Part shown: piece after piece, positions 55,707-64,000 of the stretch
Position numbering within the stretch: the stretch's first letter is position 1
How the letters are laid out: every line of letters begins with the position of its first letter
Assembly (NCBI GenBank): GCA_027018875.1
Contig: JALUYA010000009.1
Span: forward strand, 1 to 64,000
Source of the DNA: Gammaproteobacteria bacterium
GTDB lineage: Bacteria; Pseudomonadota; Gammaproteobacteria; JAKDMP01
Direction: 5' to 3'
DNA length: 64,000 bases
Made by a program: the position numbers and the translations under genes
The notes under the pieces: generated by a model
Seen by the model: the letters and a program-made list of their open reading frames with translations, nothing else
The model's database searches: none
Told to the model about the DNA's origin: nothing

Positions 55707-56392
55707 GCATTCGCGCCATGCTGTCATGGAGCGGCGGCAAAGATAGTTTCGCCGCATTGCTGCGTCTTGAAGCCAATCCGAACATCCGGGTTGCCGCCCT
55801 GGTGACTACCCTTGCCGAATCCTATTGCCGTATCAGCATGCACGGCGTTCCCGAATCGCTGCTGGATGCACAGGCCCAAGCACTCGGACTGCCCCTGGCA
55901 AAATGCCTCTTACCCGACCCCTGTGACAATGATACCTATTGCTCGCGATTTTCCGCGACGCTCGCGCCCTGGCATGCAGCCGGTATTCACGGCATCGCTT
56001 TCGGCGACCTGTTTCTTGTCGCTATCCGTGCCTTTCGGGAAGAACAGATGCGGGAGCTTGGTCTCGAACCCATCTTTCCCCTCTGGGGAGAGCCGACGGA
56101 GCGCCTGGCCCGCGAATTCATCACCACCGGGCACCGTGCCATACTTACCATGATCGATGCCGAACAACTGGACCCCGCCTTTCTCGGCAGATCCTATGAC
56201 GACGCCCTGCTGCATGAGTTGCCGCCGACGGTGGATCCTTGCGGTGAAAATGGGGAGTTCCATAGCTTTGTCTGGGGCGGACCGCGGTTTCCCCAACCCT
56301 TGAACTTTCATCCGGGGCGCAGGGAAATTCGGGCGGGCCGCTTCCATTTTCTCGACCTGATCCCCGGTGTTGGCATATCCCAAGTCGTATAA
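55703..56392 (+). CDS. PP-loop ATPase, Dph6/MJ0570 family (diphthine-ammonia ligase-like)
   Basis: The 229-residue protein starts with MLSWSGGKDSFAALLRLE, the PP-loop that adenylates a substrate, and keeps GIAFGDLFL, PLWGEPTERL and the family-specific PCGENGEFHSFVW. In eukaryotes and archaea the relative Dph6 amidates diphthine on EF-2. Bacteria lack diphthamide, so bacterial members must modify something else. It overlaps the SDR gene by 4 nt. Confidence 0.9.
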   Translation: MSIRAMLSWSGGKDSFAALLRLEANPNIRVAALVTTLAESYCRISMHGVPESLLDAQAQALGLPLAKCLLPDPCDNDTYCSRFSATLAPWHAAGIHGIAFGDLFLVAIRAFREEQMRELGLEPIFPLWGEPTERLAREFITTGHRAILTMIDAEQLDPAFLGRSYDDALLHELPPTVDPCGENGEFHSFVWGGPRFPQPLNFHPGRREIRAGRFHFLDLIPGVGISQVV

Positions 56393-56444
56393 TCCCGCCC
56401 AGCATGAGTCAGACTGCTTCCGGCACGAATCCGAGGAAAAACAA

Positions 56445-57194
56445 ATGCGCAACTGCCTGATTCTCGGCTGCGGGCGCAGCGGCACCAGCATGCTTGCCGG
56501 CACCCTGCACCATACCGGTTATTACATGGGCGGCAAGCTGTATGGGCCGCGCAAGGCCAATCCCAGGGGGTTTTTCGAGGCACTGCCCATCAATGCCATC
56601 AACGAACGATTGTTGGCCCCCCATGCCCCATCACGCAGCCGCTACCTGTTTCTGCGCATTTGGCGCGCCAATTTCCCCTCCGAACGCTGGCTTGCGCGGC
56701 TGCCCGTGGGGACGCCCATCAGCGTACCCGGTCGAATTGCGCGACGCATCCAGAACCAGGTATCCCATCGCCCGTTTGCTTTTAAGGATCCCAGGTTTTG
56801 CTATACCCTCCCCGCCTGGCGCAAGTTTCTCCCGCCGGGCACGGTCTATCTGTGTATTTTTCGCGAGCCGGGGCGCACGGCAAGCAGTATCCTGAAAGAA
56901 GGCCGCCGACAGTATCCGGATATCCCCCTGACCGAGGCGGATGTCTTCGGTATCTGGAACGATATGTATCGTCACATACTCGATACTCACCGGCACCGGG
57001 GCAAGTGGCTTTTTGTTCATTATGACCAAGTGCTCGACGGCTCCGCGGTGGCCCCCGTCGAGGCCCTTCTAGATGCCCAAATCGATCGCGATTTTCCCGA
57101 TGCGAGCCTCAAGCGCGCCGCCTTGATTCCGGCCCCTCCTTATACCGTGGCCACCTACAGCGAACTATGCCGTCTCGCCGGGTATCGCAACTGA
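56445..57194 (+). CDS. Sulfotransferase-family protein
   Basis: The ATG at 56445 has GAGG upstream; the ORF track starts earlier at 56367. The 249-residue product has the PAPS 5'-phosphosulfate loop at the very start (CLILGCGRSGTSMLAGTLHHTGY) and a 3'-phosphate-binding segment (TVYLCIFREPGRTASSILKEG). It would transfer sulfate from PAPS to a hydroxyl or amine acceptor, perhaps a surface lipid or glycan. It overlaps the UPF0104 gene by 28 nt. Confidence 0.85.
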   Translation: MRNCLILGCGRSGTSMLAGTLHHTGYYMGGKLYGPRKANPRGFFEALPINAINERLLAPHAPSRSRYLFLRIWRANFPSERWLARLPVGTPISVPGRIARRIQNQVSHRPFAFKDPRFCYTLPAWRKFLPPGTVYLCIFREPGRTASSILKEGRRQYPDIPLTEADVFGIWNDMYRHILDTHRHRGKWLFVHYDQVLDGSAVAPVEALLDAQIDRDFPDASLKRAALIPAPPYTVATYSELCRLAGYRN

Positions 57195-58201
57195 ACCGCC
57201 GGCACTCCTCGCGCCGTTGGCGTGGGACCATCCTGGTACTACTGGCAATTGCCACCAGCATGGCGGTGCCCGTTCTGCTCGGTGGCGCCACCGTGTTCCG
57301 ACGTCTCGGCAGCGTGCCGCCCTGGGTACTCGGGGGGGCGCCGGCACTTATGCTTCTGGCCTGGCTTCTTAACGCCTTTCGCGTCAAACTGCTGGTAAGC
57401 GCCAATGGCTTCCATCTGTCACTGGGCCGCGCCTGGCTAATCTCGGCGGGAGGAGACTTCGGGGCTGCGCTCGGCCCCGGTATGGTCACCGGAATCGCCT
57501 CCTATGTTTTCCTGATCGTGCGCACGGGGATCGATTCGGCGATTGCCACCGCTCTTTTTACCCTGGAAAAACTTCTGGATCTACTGATTTTTTCCGCCAC
57601 TCTGACAGCCAGTGCCATCTTGATCGCCCTCACCGTGAGAGGAGAACATCCTTGGCGACTGGTCGCAATCGGCTTCGCCCTATGCGCCGTCTTTCTCGTG
57701 GGGATTGTGATCGGTCTGGTGTATTACCGGCGGTTGCTGCGGATCGCGGCCTGGGCCATGACCCGGATTCACATCGGCTTTCGGCGGCGGCGGCGCTTCC
57801 TGCGCTGGGGGTTCGACTTTCGCCGCGGCATGATACAGGTCTTGACCATGCCCAAACTGCGCCTTGCTCTGTTGCTGACACTGGCGGGAGGCTACTGGGC
57901 GGCACGCTTCACCATCCTGCCCCTAGTCGCGCTGGGCCTCAATGTTCCGGTTCCGTGGAGTTACCTGATCGCCGTACAGGTTCTAGCGCTTTTCGCGGGC
58001 CAGGTGTCCGTTCTTCCCGGCGGTACCCTGAGTGTTGAGGCGGTGTTTGCGCTGCTGCTACTGCCCTGGGTCGATCGCCATACCCTGGGACTCATGCTGC
58101 TGCTCTGGCGCGGAGGGGTGTTCTATTTCACGCTGACCGCCGGCGGACTGGCCTTTCTGGCCGCCACCAAACGGCAGACGCAACCCGGCCATTCGGAGTA
58201 G
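57167..58201 (+). CDS. UPF0104/YbhN-family polytopic membrane protein (flippase-like)
   Basis: The 344-residue protein has eight or so membrane spans with the family traits LNAFRVKLLVSANGFHLSLGRAWLISAGGDFGAALGPGMVTGIASYVFL, EKLLDLLIF, and LPGGTLSVEAVFALLL near the C-terminus. This fold is shared with the membrane part of lysylphosphatidylglycerol synthase (MprF) and glycan-lipid flippases. Pairing with a sulfotransferase gene (28-nt overlap) suggests a role with a sulfated lipid-linked product. Confidence 0.82.
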   Translation: MPSRRVSQLNRRHSSRRWRGTILVLLAIATSMAVPVLLGGATVFRRLGSVPPWVLGGAPALMLLAWLLNAFRVKLLVSANGFHLSLGRAWLISAGGDFGAALGPGMVTGIASYVFLIVRTGIDSAIATALFTLEKLLDLLIFSATLTASAILIALTVRGEHPWRLVAIGFALCAVFLVGIVIGLVYYRRLLRIAAWAMTRIHIGFRRRRRFLRWGFDFRRGMIQVLTMPKLRLALLLTLAGGYWAARFTILPLVALGLNVPVPWSYLIAVQVLALFAGQVSVLPGGTLSVEAVFALLLLPWVDRHTLGLMLLLWRGGVFYFTLTAGGLAFLAATKRQTQPGHSE

Positions 58202-58209
58202 AAATCCTT

Positions 58210-58701
58210 ATGAGTATCTGGTTCCAACCCCCCGACCTCAAAACCCTGAACGAATGCGGTGGCGCCACCTTGGCGCGGCATCTGGGCATCCATTACACCG
58301 CGGTCGGGGCCGATTTCCTTGCCGCAACCATGCCGGTAAATGCCAAAACCCGCCAGCCCTTCGGCATTCTGCATGGCGGCGCATCGGTCGCCCTTGCGGA
58401 GACCACTGGGAGCATCGCCGGTAACCTGTGTGTGGATCCGGAGCGCTTCTATTGTGTAGGGCTGGAAATAAACGCCAACCATATCGGTTCCGTACGTGCC
58501 GGCCTCGTCACCGCCATCGCCCGAGCGCTGCACCTGGGCCGTAGCACCCAGGTCTGGGAGATCCGCATTCGCGACGAAACCGAACGCCTGGCCTGCGTAT
58601 CGCGGCTGACCCTGGCCGTAATCGGGAAAAGTCCGGCTGAACGCAAGCGGACGGCCGGGGAGGGAGCATCGCAAGTCGCTAGGAGTTGCGGCCCGGAGTA
58701 G
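58210..58701 (+). CDS. Hotdog-fold thioesterase (PaaI/YdiI-like)
   Basis: The 163-residue protein carries the hotdog thioesterase signature: PFGILHGGASVALAETTGSIAGNL with the catalytic acidic residue in ALAE, then GLEINANHIGSVRAG and STQVWEIRIRDETERLACVSRLTLAVI. It hydrolyses acyl- or aryl-CoA thioesters such as DHNA-CoA. The last 20 residues (AERKRTAGEGASQVARSCGPE) are an unusual hydrophilic tail. Confidence 0.9.
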   Translation: MSIWFQPPDLKTLNECGGATLARHLGIHYTAVGADFLAATMPVNAKTRQPFGILHGGASVALAETTGSIAGNLCVDPERFYCVGLEINANHIGSVRAGLVTAIARALHLGRSTQVWEIRIRDETERLACVSRLTLAVIGKSPAERKRTAGEGASQVARSCGPE

Positions 58702-58783
58702 GCCCATAAAGTGTAAGCCGGATTTGCGCTTGCCGGTAGATCTAGGGACCTCTTTCAGCCCATGGCTTCGCTCCCCACGGGCT

Positions 58784-59683
58784 TTACCGTGGCATCGGCT
58801 TGGCGGCTCCGGGCCTCGGCCCGCAATCTGAATCAGGCGGCAGGGGCTCGTAACGGTAGAGCCGCTCGATTTCCCCGGGCCAGCACTTGCGATCCGGCGT
58901 TTCGAGAATCAGGGGAATGTCATCGAATCGCACATCCTGCATGATGTAGCGAAATACGGTCATGCCCAGTTTTCCCCGACCGAGGCTTTCGTGGCGGTCC
59001 ACGCGGCTTCCCAAATCGGGCTTGGCGTCATTCAGATGCATCCCGCAAAGATAATTGAACCCGACGATGGCCGCGAATTCGGCGAAGGTGGCATCGCAGG
59101 CAGAGCGGGTGCGCAGGTCGTACCCGGCGGTGAAACTGTGGCAGGTATCGAGGCAAACACCGATCCGGGAGCGATTTTCCACCCTCTGAATAATATGGGC
59201 GAGATGCTCGAAGCGATAGCCGACATTGGCACCCTGTCCGGCGGTATTTTCGATCACGGCGGTCACGCCCGGAGCCCGATCCAAAACCCGGTTAATGGAC
59301 TCGGCCACCCGATCCAGGCAAGCTTCCAGGCTGATTCCGCCGAGATGGGCGCCGGGATGAAAATTGAGCTTATCCAGTCCGAGCCGGGCGACCCGTTGCA
59401 TCTCGTCGAGGAAGGCCGCCCGGGATTTTTCCAGGCCCTCCCGATCCGGATGACCGAGATTGATTAAATAGCTGTCGTGGGGCAGGACGTGGCGCGGATC
59501 AATATCGACCGCCGCTAAATTGTTCCGAAAGGCCCGGATGCTTTCTTGTTCGAGCGGCTTGGCCTGCCACCGGCGCGGGCTCCTGGTGAACAGGGCGAAA
59601 GCCCGGGCGCCGATTGCCCGGGCGTTGAGCGGGGCATTTTCCACCCCGCCGGCGATACTGACATGGGCGCCGACATATTTCAT
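58784..59683 (-). CDS. nfo: Endonuclease IV (AP endonuclease)
   Basis: The start at 59683 ([17 protein letters not shown]) gives 299 residues. Nfo cleaves DNA at abasic sites using three zinc ions. Blocks [89 protein letters not shown] and PLILETPDR supply the metal ligands. The C-terminus has a short Pro-rich extension. It is downstream of ispA on the same strand with about 100 nt between them. Confidence 0.96.
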   Translation of the reverse strand: MKYVGAHVSIAGGVENAPLNARAIGARAFALFTRSPRRWQAKPLEQESIRAFRNNLAAVDIDPRHVLPHDSYLINLGHPDREGLEKSRAAFLDEMQRVARLGLDKLNFHPGAHLGGISLEACLDRVAESINRVLDRAPGVTAVIENTAGQGANVGYRFEHLAHIIQRVENRSRIGVCLDTCHSFTAGYDLRTRSACDATFAEFAAIVGFNYLCGMHLNDAKPDLGSRVDRHESLGRGKLGMTVFRYIMQDVRFDDIPLILETPDRKCWPGEIERLYRYEPLPPDSDCGPRPGAAKPMPR

Positions 59684-59785
59684 GGGTTCAGGATCCGGCC
59701 AAGGGAGACGGGTTGATCGAAAATCTCGGTAGCGGGTTCCCCAAACCAAGGCGGAGGAACCCGTAAAAAACCATGAACTTCCGGC

Positions 59786-60676
59786 TCAGTGGTCACGCAC
59801 GACGATCATTTCGGCCAGGCTGCGGAGCGGTTCGGAACGTTCTCCAAAAGGCTCCAGGGCTTCGAGCGCTTCCACGTAAACGGCGTTCAAGGCTTTACGT
59901 GCACCTTCTAGTCCCAGGATGGCCGTATAGGTGGGTTTACCACGCGCCGCATCCGCGCCCGCAACCTTGCCCAGTTGTTCTGATTTTCCGGTGGCATCGA
60001 GAATATCGTCTTGAATTTGAAAGGCGAGGCCTATGTGGTGGGCATATCGGTCCAGGGCGGCTAGAGCCGTTTCGTCTGGATCATTGGCGCTATTAGCCCC
60101 CATCAGTACACTGGCCCGGATCAGGGCGCCGGTCTTCATCATATGCATCCGCTCAAGAGCTTCGCGCCCAAGCACCTGGCCCTCGGCTTCAATGTCGACC
60201 ACTTGCCCCCCGACCATGCCGCGGGAACCGGAGGCCTGAGCCAGCAGCCATATGAGCCAAAGGCGTTTCTCGGGCGATGGGTTGGTGGAGCGGTCACTGG
60301 TCAACACCTCGAAGGCGAGTGTTTGCAGGGCATCGCCGGCGAGAATGGCGGTTGCCTCATCGAAAGCACGATGACATGTCGGTCGCCCCCGGCGCAGGGC
60401 ATCGTCGTCCATGGGCGGCAGATCGTCATGCACCAGGGAATAGGCATGAATCAACTCAACCGCCGCGGCTGACCCGTCGAGACGGTCGGGCGGGACATTC
60501 ATGGTCTCGCCGGTGGCATAGACCAGAAGCGGCCGAATCCGCTTGCCGGGGGCCAAAGCAGCGTAGCGCATGGCCGAATGCAGGCGTTGGGGGAACTCGG
60601 TTGCAGGTGCCAGTCGGCGATCCAGGGTAGCCTCGACCCGCCGGCGATAATCCGGTATGCGTGTGATAAAGCTCAA
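59786..60676 (-). CDS. ispA: Farnesyl diphosphate synthase / geranyltranstransferase
   Basis: IspA condenses IPP with DMAPP and GPP to FPP. The 296-residue protein has the first Asp-rich motif in HDDLPPMDDDALRRGRPTCH and the second in FQIQDDILDATG, plus APGKRIRPLLVYATGE and GGQVVDIEAEG. The gene is 3 nt downstream of xseB. In many gammaproteobacteria dxs follows ispA; here nfo does. Confidence 0.96.
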   Translation of the reverse strand: MSFITRIPDYRRRVEATLDRRLAPATEFPQRLHSAMRYAALAPGKRIRPLLVYATGETMNVPPDRLDGSAAAVELIHAYSLVHDDLPPMDDDALRRGRPTCHRAFDEATAILAGDALQTLAFEVLTSDRSTNPSPEKRLWLIWLLAQASGSRGMVGGQVVDIEAEGQVLGREALERMHMMKTGALIRASVLMGANSANDPDETALAALDRYAHHIGLAFQIQDDILDATGKSEQLGKVAGADAARGKPTYTAILGLEGARKALNAVYVEALEALEPFGERSEPLRSLAEMIVVRDH

Positions 60677-60679
60677 GCT

Positions 60680-60946
60680 TCAATCCTCTGGTTCAAAGGG
60701 GTGGGGGACGGCCTGTACAGAGTTCGTCAGCAGAATTTCGATCCGTTGCTCGGCGCGTTTCAGGGCGGCTTCGCAACGGCGGAGCAAAATGGTTCCCGTC
60801 TCAAACTGCTTAAGAGCGGCCTCCAGCGGTATATCCCCCTGTTCAAGGGTCCGTACGCAGTTTTCCAGTGCCGAAAGATCCGCTTCGAAACCGGTTGCGG
60901 CCTCCGAGGAAGAGGCACTATTTGATTCAGTTTTCCGGTCGGGCAT
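60680..60946 (-). CDS. xseB: Exodeoxyribonuclease VII small subunit
   Basis: XseB partners XseA in single-strand DNA degradation. The 88-residue protein shows the family core FEADLSALENCVRTLEQGDIPLEAALKQFETGTILLRRCEAALKRAEQRIEIL. An N-terminal Ser-rich extension is typical. It is followed 3 nt later by ispA, the usual pairing. About 75 nt upstream lies the left end of an IS element, which may have separated it from its native promoter. Confidence 0.93.
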   Translation of the reverse strand: MPDRKTESNSASSSEAATGFEADLSALENCVRTLEQGDIPLEAALKQFETGTILLRRCEAALKRAEQRIEILLTNSVQAVPHPFEPED

Positions 60947-61020
60947 GGGCAGATAAAAAGTTGGTGTTTATGGCGATGCACACTATACGCTGCGAGCCAT
61001 GGGAGTCAATACCTCGGGGC

Positions 61021-62292
61021 ACTGCTATCCCGTTAACGAACAAATAAGGAGGCCTGATTCAGCCGTAATTGGTACAATGAGTTTGACGATAACTTGTTGA
61101 ACCAGATAGGAGAATCAGGCCATGGCTCATTGTAATACAATCTTCTCCCAAATACTAAAACTCGTGCCGAGACATGAATTCGAGACCCTTGCAAAACGGC
61201 ACCATTCGGGGCGTTCTTTCCGCACCGCCTCGCGCTGGTCGCAGTTTGTGGCCCTGGCCATGGCCCAACTGGCCGGGCGGAACAGCTTGCGCGATATTGT
61301 TGAGAATATTTCCGCGCAGGCCCACCGCCTTTATCATCTGGGGAGTACAAAATTGTCTCGATCCAATTTATCCCGCATCAACGACGGGAAGCCATATGCG
61401 CTGTACGAAGCCTTATTTGGAAAGCTGTTGAGTCGCTGCCAGGGTGTCGTACCCGGGCATACTTTCCGCTTCAAAAGCCCGCTGTATTCGCTGGATGCCT
61501 CGACGATTGACTTATGTCTGTCGGTTTTTCCCTGGGCGGATTTCCGAACCACGAAAGGCGCTATAAAACTCCATGTTGGGCTGAACCATGCCGGGTACTT
61601 GCCCGAGTTTGTAACCGTAACAGAAGGCAAGAAACCCGATGTGACGGTGGGTCGCACGCTGGAATTCCCCAAGGGCAGCATGGTTGCGATTGATAGGGGC
61701 TACAACGACTACGGCTGGTATAAGCAACTGACAGAGAAAGGGATATCCTTTGTCACCCGACTGAAAACCAATGCAACATATCGCCCGGTAAGTCGCCGAC
61801 CCGTCTTGAAAAGCAAGGGCTTGATTTGCGATCAAACCATCGAGTTCACCGGGACTCAAACCGCAAAGAAGTGCCCCGTTCAGTTACGTCGCATCGGTTA
61901 TCGGGATGCGGAAACCGGGAAGCGTTATGTGTTTCTGACCAACCACTTCAAGCTATCGGCCAGAACCATTGCCGATATTTACCAGGCAAGATGGCAGGTC
62001 GAACTGTTTTTCAAATGGATTAAACAAAATCTGAAGATCAAATCGTTTGTGGGTACAAGCAAGAATGCGGTCATGACCCAGATCTGGATTGCCTTGTGTG
62101 TGTACTTGCTGCTGGCCTTTCTCAAGTTCCAGTCGAAGCTGCAGAAAAGCACGCAACAAATCTTACGATTATTGCATCTCAATCTGTTTGAAAAACGGGA
62201 CTTGATGGCGTTGCTTCGAGGCGAGCTGCCTGGCGATATTCAATCCAACGTCAACCAGATGGCTTTGCCGTGAAAGTTAGCGGGACAGCAGT
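61021..62292 (+). mobile_element. Intact IS4-family insertion sequence
   Basis: The ends ACTGCTATCCCGTTAACG (61021) and, read inward from 62292, ACTGCTGTCCCGCTAACT form inverted repeats differing at few positions. They flank a single full-length transposase gene. The element is about 1.27 kb. I see no target-site duplication in the immediate flanks, so an end may be off by a few bases or the copy is old or rearranged. Confidence 0.8.
61122..62273 (+). CDS. IS4-family transposase
   Basis: The 383-residue product starts with a DUF4372-type N-terminus (MAHCNTIFSQILKLVPRHEFETLAKRHHSGRSFRTASRWSQFVALAMAQLAGRNSLRDI). The DDE residues follow in YSLDASTIDLCL, VAIDRGYNDYGWY, and the YREK-like motif Y-x2-R-x3-E-x6-K in YQARWQVELFFKWIKQNLKI. 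All catalytic residues are present, so the element may be active. Its base composition is lower in GC than the surrounding genes. Confidence 0.96.
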   Translation: MAHCNTIFSQILKLVPRHEFETLAKRHHSGRSFRTASRWSQFVALAMAQLAGRNSLRDIVENISAQAHRLYHLGSTKLSRSNLSRINDGKPYALYEALFGKLLSRCQGVVPGHTFRFKSPLYSLDASTIDLCLSVFPWADFRTTKGAIKLHVGLNHAGYLPEFVTVTEGKKPDVTVGRTLEFPKGSMVAIDRGYNDYGWYKQLTEKGISFVTRLKTNATYRPVSRRPVLKSKGLICDQTIEFTGTQTAKKCPVQLRRIGYRDAETGKRYVFLTNHFKLSARTIADIYQARWQVELFFKWIKQNLKIKSFVGTSKNAVMTQIWIALCVYLLLAFLKFQSKLQKSTQQILRLLHLNLFEKRDLMALLRGELPGDIQSNVNQMALP

Positions 62293-62319
62293 AATCATGC
62301 ATAAAACAATCGAGCCCCA

Positions 62320-62400
62320 ATGAACAAGCGGCAGTTCATCGAATCGCAGGGTGCGACATCTCGCAATGCCCAGATAGCGGCGTTCCTCGGGACGAAGCCG
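62320..62400 (+). pseudogene. Short gene fragment beside the IS
   Basis: The frame from 62320 begins MNKRQFIESQGATSRNAQIAAFLG. The first 15 residues resemble the N-terminus of a family of HNH/McrA-like restriction proteins, after which the similarity stops. It then runs into the TetR gene on the other strand. Probably a truncated leftover; the identification rests on a very short stretch. Confidence 0.25.
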
Positions 62401-63027
62401 CTATTTACGGGGGCGGGCTCCATCGAGGAAGATCCGCACCGCCGACTTCACATAACGTCGGCGCTCATCCGCACCGGGAGACGGCCCGATTCCGAGCAGG
62501 CGGCGCAGCCGCAAATGCCCTATGAGCATGGTGGTAAACTGCTCGGATGCGATCCGGGGGTTATCTAATTCCAAACGCCGGGCACGAACCTGAATCCGCA
62601 GGTACTCGGCAATAATCGTTACGATCCGGTTGGGACCGAAGCTATAGAATTCGTTGGCGGTTTGCGGAGATCTGCGCCCCTCGGAATGCATCAGGCGGTG
62701 CAGTTCCATGGTTTCTTCGTTCAGCATGATATCGAGAATTTGTTGCCCGATGCGGGTCAGTACCGCCTCCGGAGAGGCCTCGAGGTCTGTCATGTCCAGC
62801 TCGAAGGTCAGGCTGAGCCGCCGGGTGCTTTCCCTCACCAGTTCGCGAAATAACTTTTCCTTGCAACCGAAGTGGTTATACACGGTCTGCTTGGATACCC
62901 CGGCCTCTTGAGCAATGCTTTCCATGCTGGCGCAGGCATAGTGTTCCCGCAGGAATACCCGGCGGGCCGCGGCCAGGATCTGTGGGCGTTTTTCGCTGGA
63001 AGGAGCAGTGTGGGCTACATCATTCAT
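62401..63027 (-). CDS. TetR/AcrR-family transcriptional regulator
   Basis: The 208-residue protein has the TetR helix-turn-helix: RPQILAAARRVFLREHYACASMESIAQEAGVSKQTVYNHFGCKEKLFRELV. The ligand-binding C-terminal half belongs to the AefR-like type (ETMELHRLMHSEGRRSPQTANEFYSFGPNRIVTIIAEYL). Its ATG overlaps the stop of the TolC-like gene by 3 nt (ATGA arrangement), so it is made from the same mRNA and probably represses that efflux operon. Confidence 0.92.
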   Translation of the reverse strand: MNDVAHTAPSSEKRPQILAAARRVFLREHYACASMESIAQEAGVSKQTVYNHFGCKEKLFRELVRESTRRLSLTFELDMTDLEASPEAVLTRIGQQILDIMLNEETMELHRLMHSEGRRSPQTANEFYSFGPNRIVTIIAEYLRIQVRARRLELDNPRIASEQFTTMLIGHLRLRRLLGIGPSPGADERRRYVKSAVRIFLDGARPRK

Positions 63028-64000
63028 GGTTTATTCGGAAGGCTGGCCTCCGCTGGAGGAAGGTTTAATGTTTGGGCGGAAAGCCGTCCACTGGCTGCGA
63101 GCAGCGCATAACCGGTGCGGATACGCTTGGCGCGGGCCCGGATCAAGGCGAGGCGGGCGTTGCGTAATTCTTGCTCGGCATTGAGAACCTCGAGCAGGGT
63201 GCGTTCCCCGTGGCGATGTGCCTGCTCAACCCCCAGGTAGGCGATCCGTGCAGCCTCGACCTGGGACCGAAAGGCCATCACGGTGGCAAGGGTTCCGGTG
63301 TAGTTTTGCCATGCCGACACCGCTCGATTGACGGCGCTGCGCCGAGCGTTTTCTATCTCCAGCCGAGCCGCCCGTGCGCGGTGCCGGGCGGCTGCGGATT
63401 GGGCCCAGTGCGCTCCGCCTTCCCAGATGGGGACGCTGAGTCGGATACCGATAACCCGATTTTCCACTATGCTGAAACCGTACTGGGGATCGCTCTCGCG
63501 GTTGACTTCGGCGTAGAGATCGAGCGCGGGGCGCAGGTTTGCGTTGACGACGTTGACCCGGTCGGCGGCGGCCTGGGCTTGGAAACGTGCGGCGACAACC
63601 GGGTAATTTTCCGTGGCCAGGGTTTCGGCTTGATGTAGATTGGTAGGCAAGCCCGGAATTCCGGTGGGCAGCTCGAGGATTCCCGGGTATTGGCCGACGA
63701 TGGCGCGGTAATCGGCACGGGCTTGTGCCAGTCCGCTGACGGCCGCGATGCGGCTGGCAATTGCCCCTTCGAGTCGGGCCTGGGCCTGGGCAACATCGGT
63801 GCGGGTTCCCTCGCCATGGCGGAGCGAGTCCCGCGCCGCCTTGAGGTGGTGCTCAAGCACGCGGATATTGTCGGTTTGAACTTTCAGGGCAGCCTTGGCC
63901 TCCACGACGCCGAGGTAAGCGCCTACGGTCCGCAAAAGGATTTTCGATTCCAGCGCCCGGGTCGAGGCATGCAGTGCCGACGCGGCGTTTTCAGCAACGG
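63024..64000 (-). CDS. TolC-family outer-membrane efflux protein, partial
   Basis: The frame stays open to the right edge of the window (ALESKILLRTVGAYLGVVEAKAAL precedes the ORF-track start, which is a TTG at 63935), so the N-terminus is missing. The helical, Ala-rich repeats match TolC: LRHGEGTRTDVAQAQARLEGAIASRIAAVSGLAQARADYRAIVGQYPG, NVVNANLRPALDLYAEVN, and GERTLLEVLNAEQELRNARLALIRARAKRIRTGYALLAASGRL. It would form the outer-membrane channel of a tripartite pump whose other parts lie beyond 64000. Confidence 0.92.
   Translation of the reverse strand, partial: VAENAASALHASTRALESKILLRTVGAYLGVVEAKAALKVQTDNIRVLEHHLKAARDSLRHGEGTRTDVAQAQARLEGAIASRIAAVSGLAQARADYRAIVGQYPGILELPTGIPGLPTNLHQAETLATENYPVVAARFQAQAAADRVNVVNANLRPALDLYAEVNRESDPQYGFSIVENRVIGIRLSVPIWEGGAHWAQSAAARHRARAARLEIENARRSAVNRAVSAWQNYTGTLATVMAFRSQVEAARIAYLGVEQAHRHGERTLLEVLNAEQELRNARLALIRARAKRIRTGYALLAASGRLSAQTLNLPPAEASLPNKP

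Noticed and set aside
58700-59100. Complete rnpB gene on the minus strand
   Set aside because: Only the 3'-end-like motif is visible; the conserved 5' core is missing and the space is occupied by the 3' part of nfo.

Overview
The window looks like chromosome from a GC-rich Proteobacterium, most probably a gammaproteobacterium. Supporting signs are the overlapping aroF-trpE-G-D-C/F-B-A operon with a fused trpCF, an RpoE-type sigma factor followed by DUF3619 and DUF3106 genes, purC, ispA-xseB, hutU, and a type of heavy-metal gene content common in metal-exposed sulfur and iron bacteria. I cannot assign a genus from sequence alone. The few AT-richer patches (about 5.0-5.5 kb, the divergent region before the Fur gene, and the IS element at 61-62.3 kb) suggest acquired DNA.

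Layout. 0-0.35 kb: edge of an IS256-family element. 0.7-2.7 kb: thiC under a TPP riboswitch. 3.4-7.25 kb: a non-standard mercury operon on the minus strand (merA, a TRASH-like cysteine-rich protein, a MerT-like protein, a periplasmic thioredoxin-like protein, and a second Cys-Cys membrane protein). It sits behind a MerR-type promoter, but no merR lies nearby. 7.5-9.9 kb: an ECF sigma/anti-sigma pair converging on a DUF302 protein and a membrane protein. 10.5-12.2 kb: an AidB-like acyl-CoA dehydrogenase. 12.4-16.3 kb: a copper cluster of two small secreted proteins, a cupredoxin, and one polypeptide that joins the CopA multicopper oxidase to the CopB outer-membrane barrel. 16.4-17.9 kb: a second ECF sigma operon.

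18-27 kb: housekeeping and stress genes (DUF4168, LOG-family, MATE, Fur/Irr-like, tRNA-Thr with an IS3 relic beside it, DUF1499, purC, YihY, dinB). 27.2-31 kb: a kinase-like / acyl-CoA dehydrogenase / SDR cluster resembling the 4-hydroxyacyl-CoA module of levulinate catabolism, followed by SemiSWEET and acyl-CoA-binding protein. 31.5-39.7 kb: S10 peptidase, a Cys-rich protein, tag, a diguanylate cyclase, and a hutU-zinc ribbon-lemA-M48 protease run. 40.3-43.7 kb: the most striking gene, a molybdopterin oxidoreductase fused in frame to a NifS/IscS-type cysteine desulfurase.

43.8-51.5 kb: the DAHP synthase plus complete trp operon, preceded by a leader peptide containing Trp-Tyr-Trp and a terminator, which is a classical attenuator. 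51.9-52.6 kb: a decayed membrane-protein gene. 52.9-58.7 kb: CBS protein, esterase, then a DedA / SDR / PP-loop ATPase / sulfotransferase / UPF0104 / hotdog cluster. 58.8-61 kb: nfo, ispA, xseB. 61-62.3 kb: an intact IS4-family element. 62.4-64 kb: a TetR regulator coupled to a TolC-like outer-membrane protein that runs off the window.
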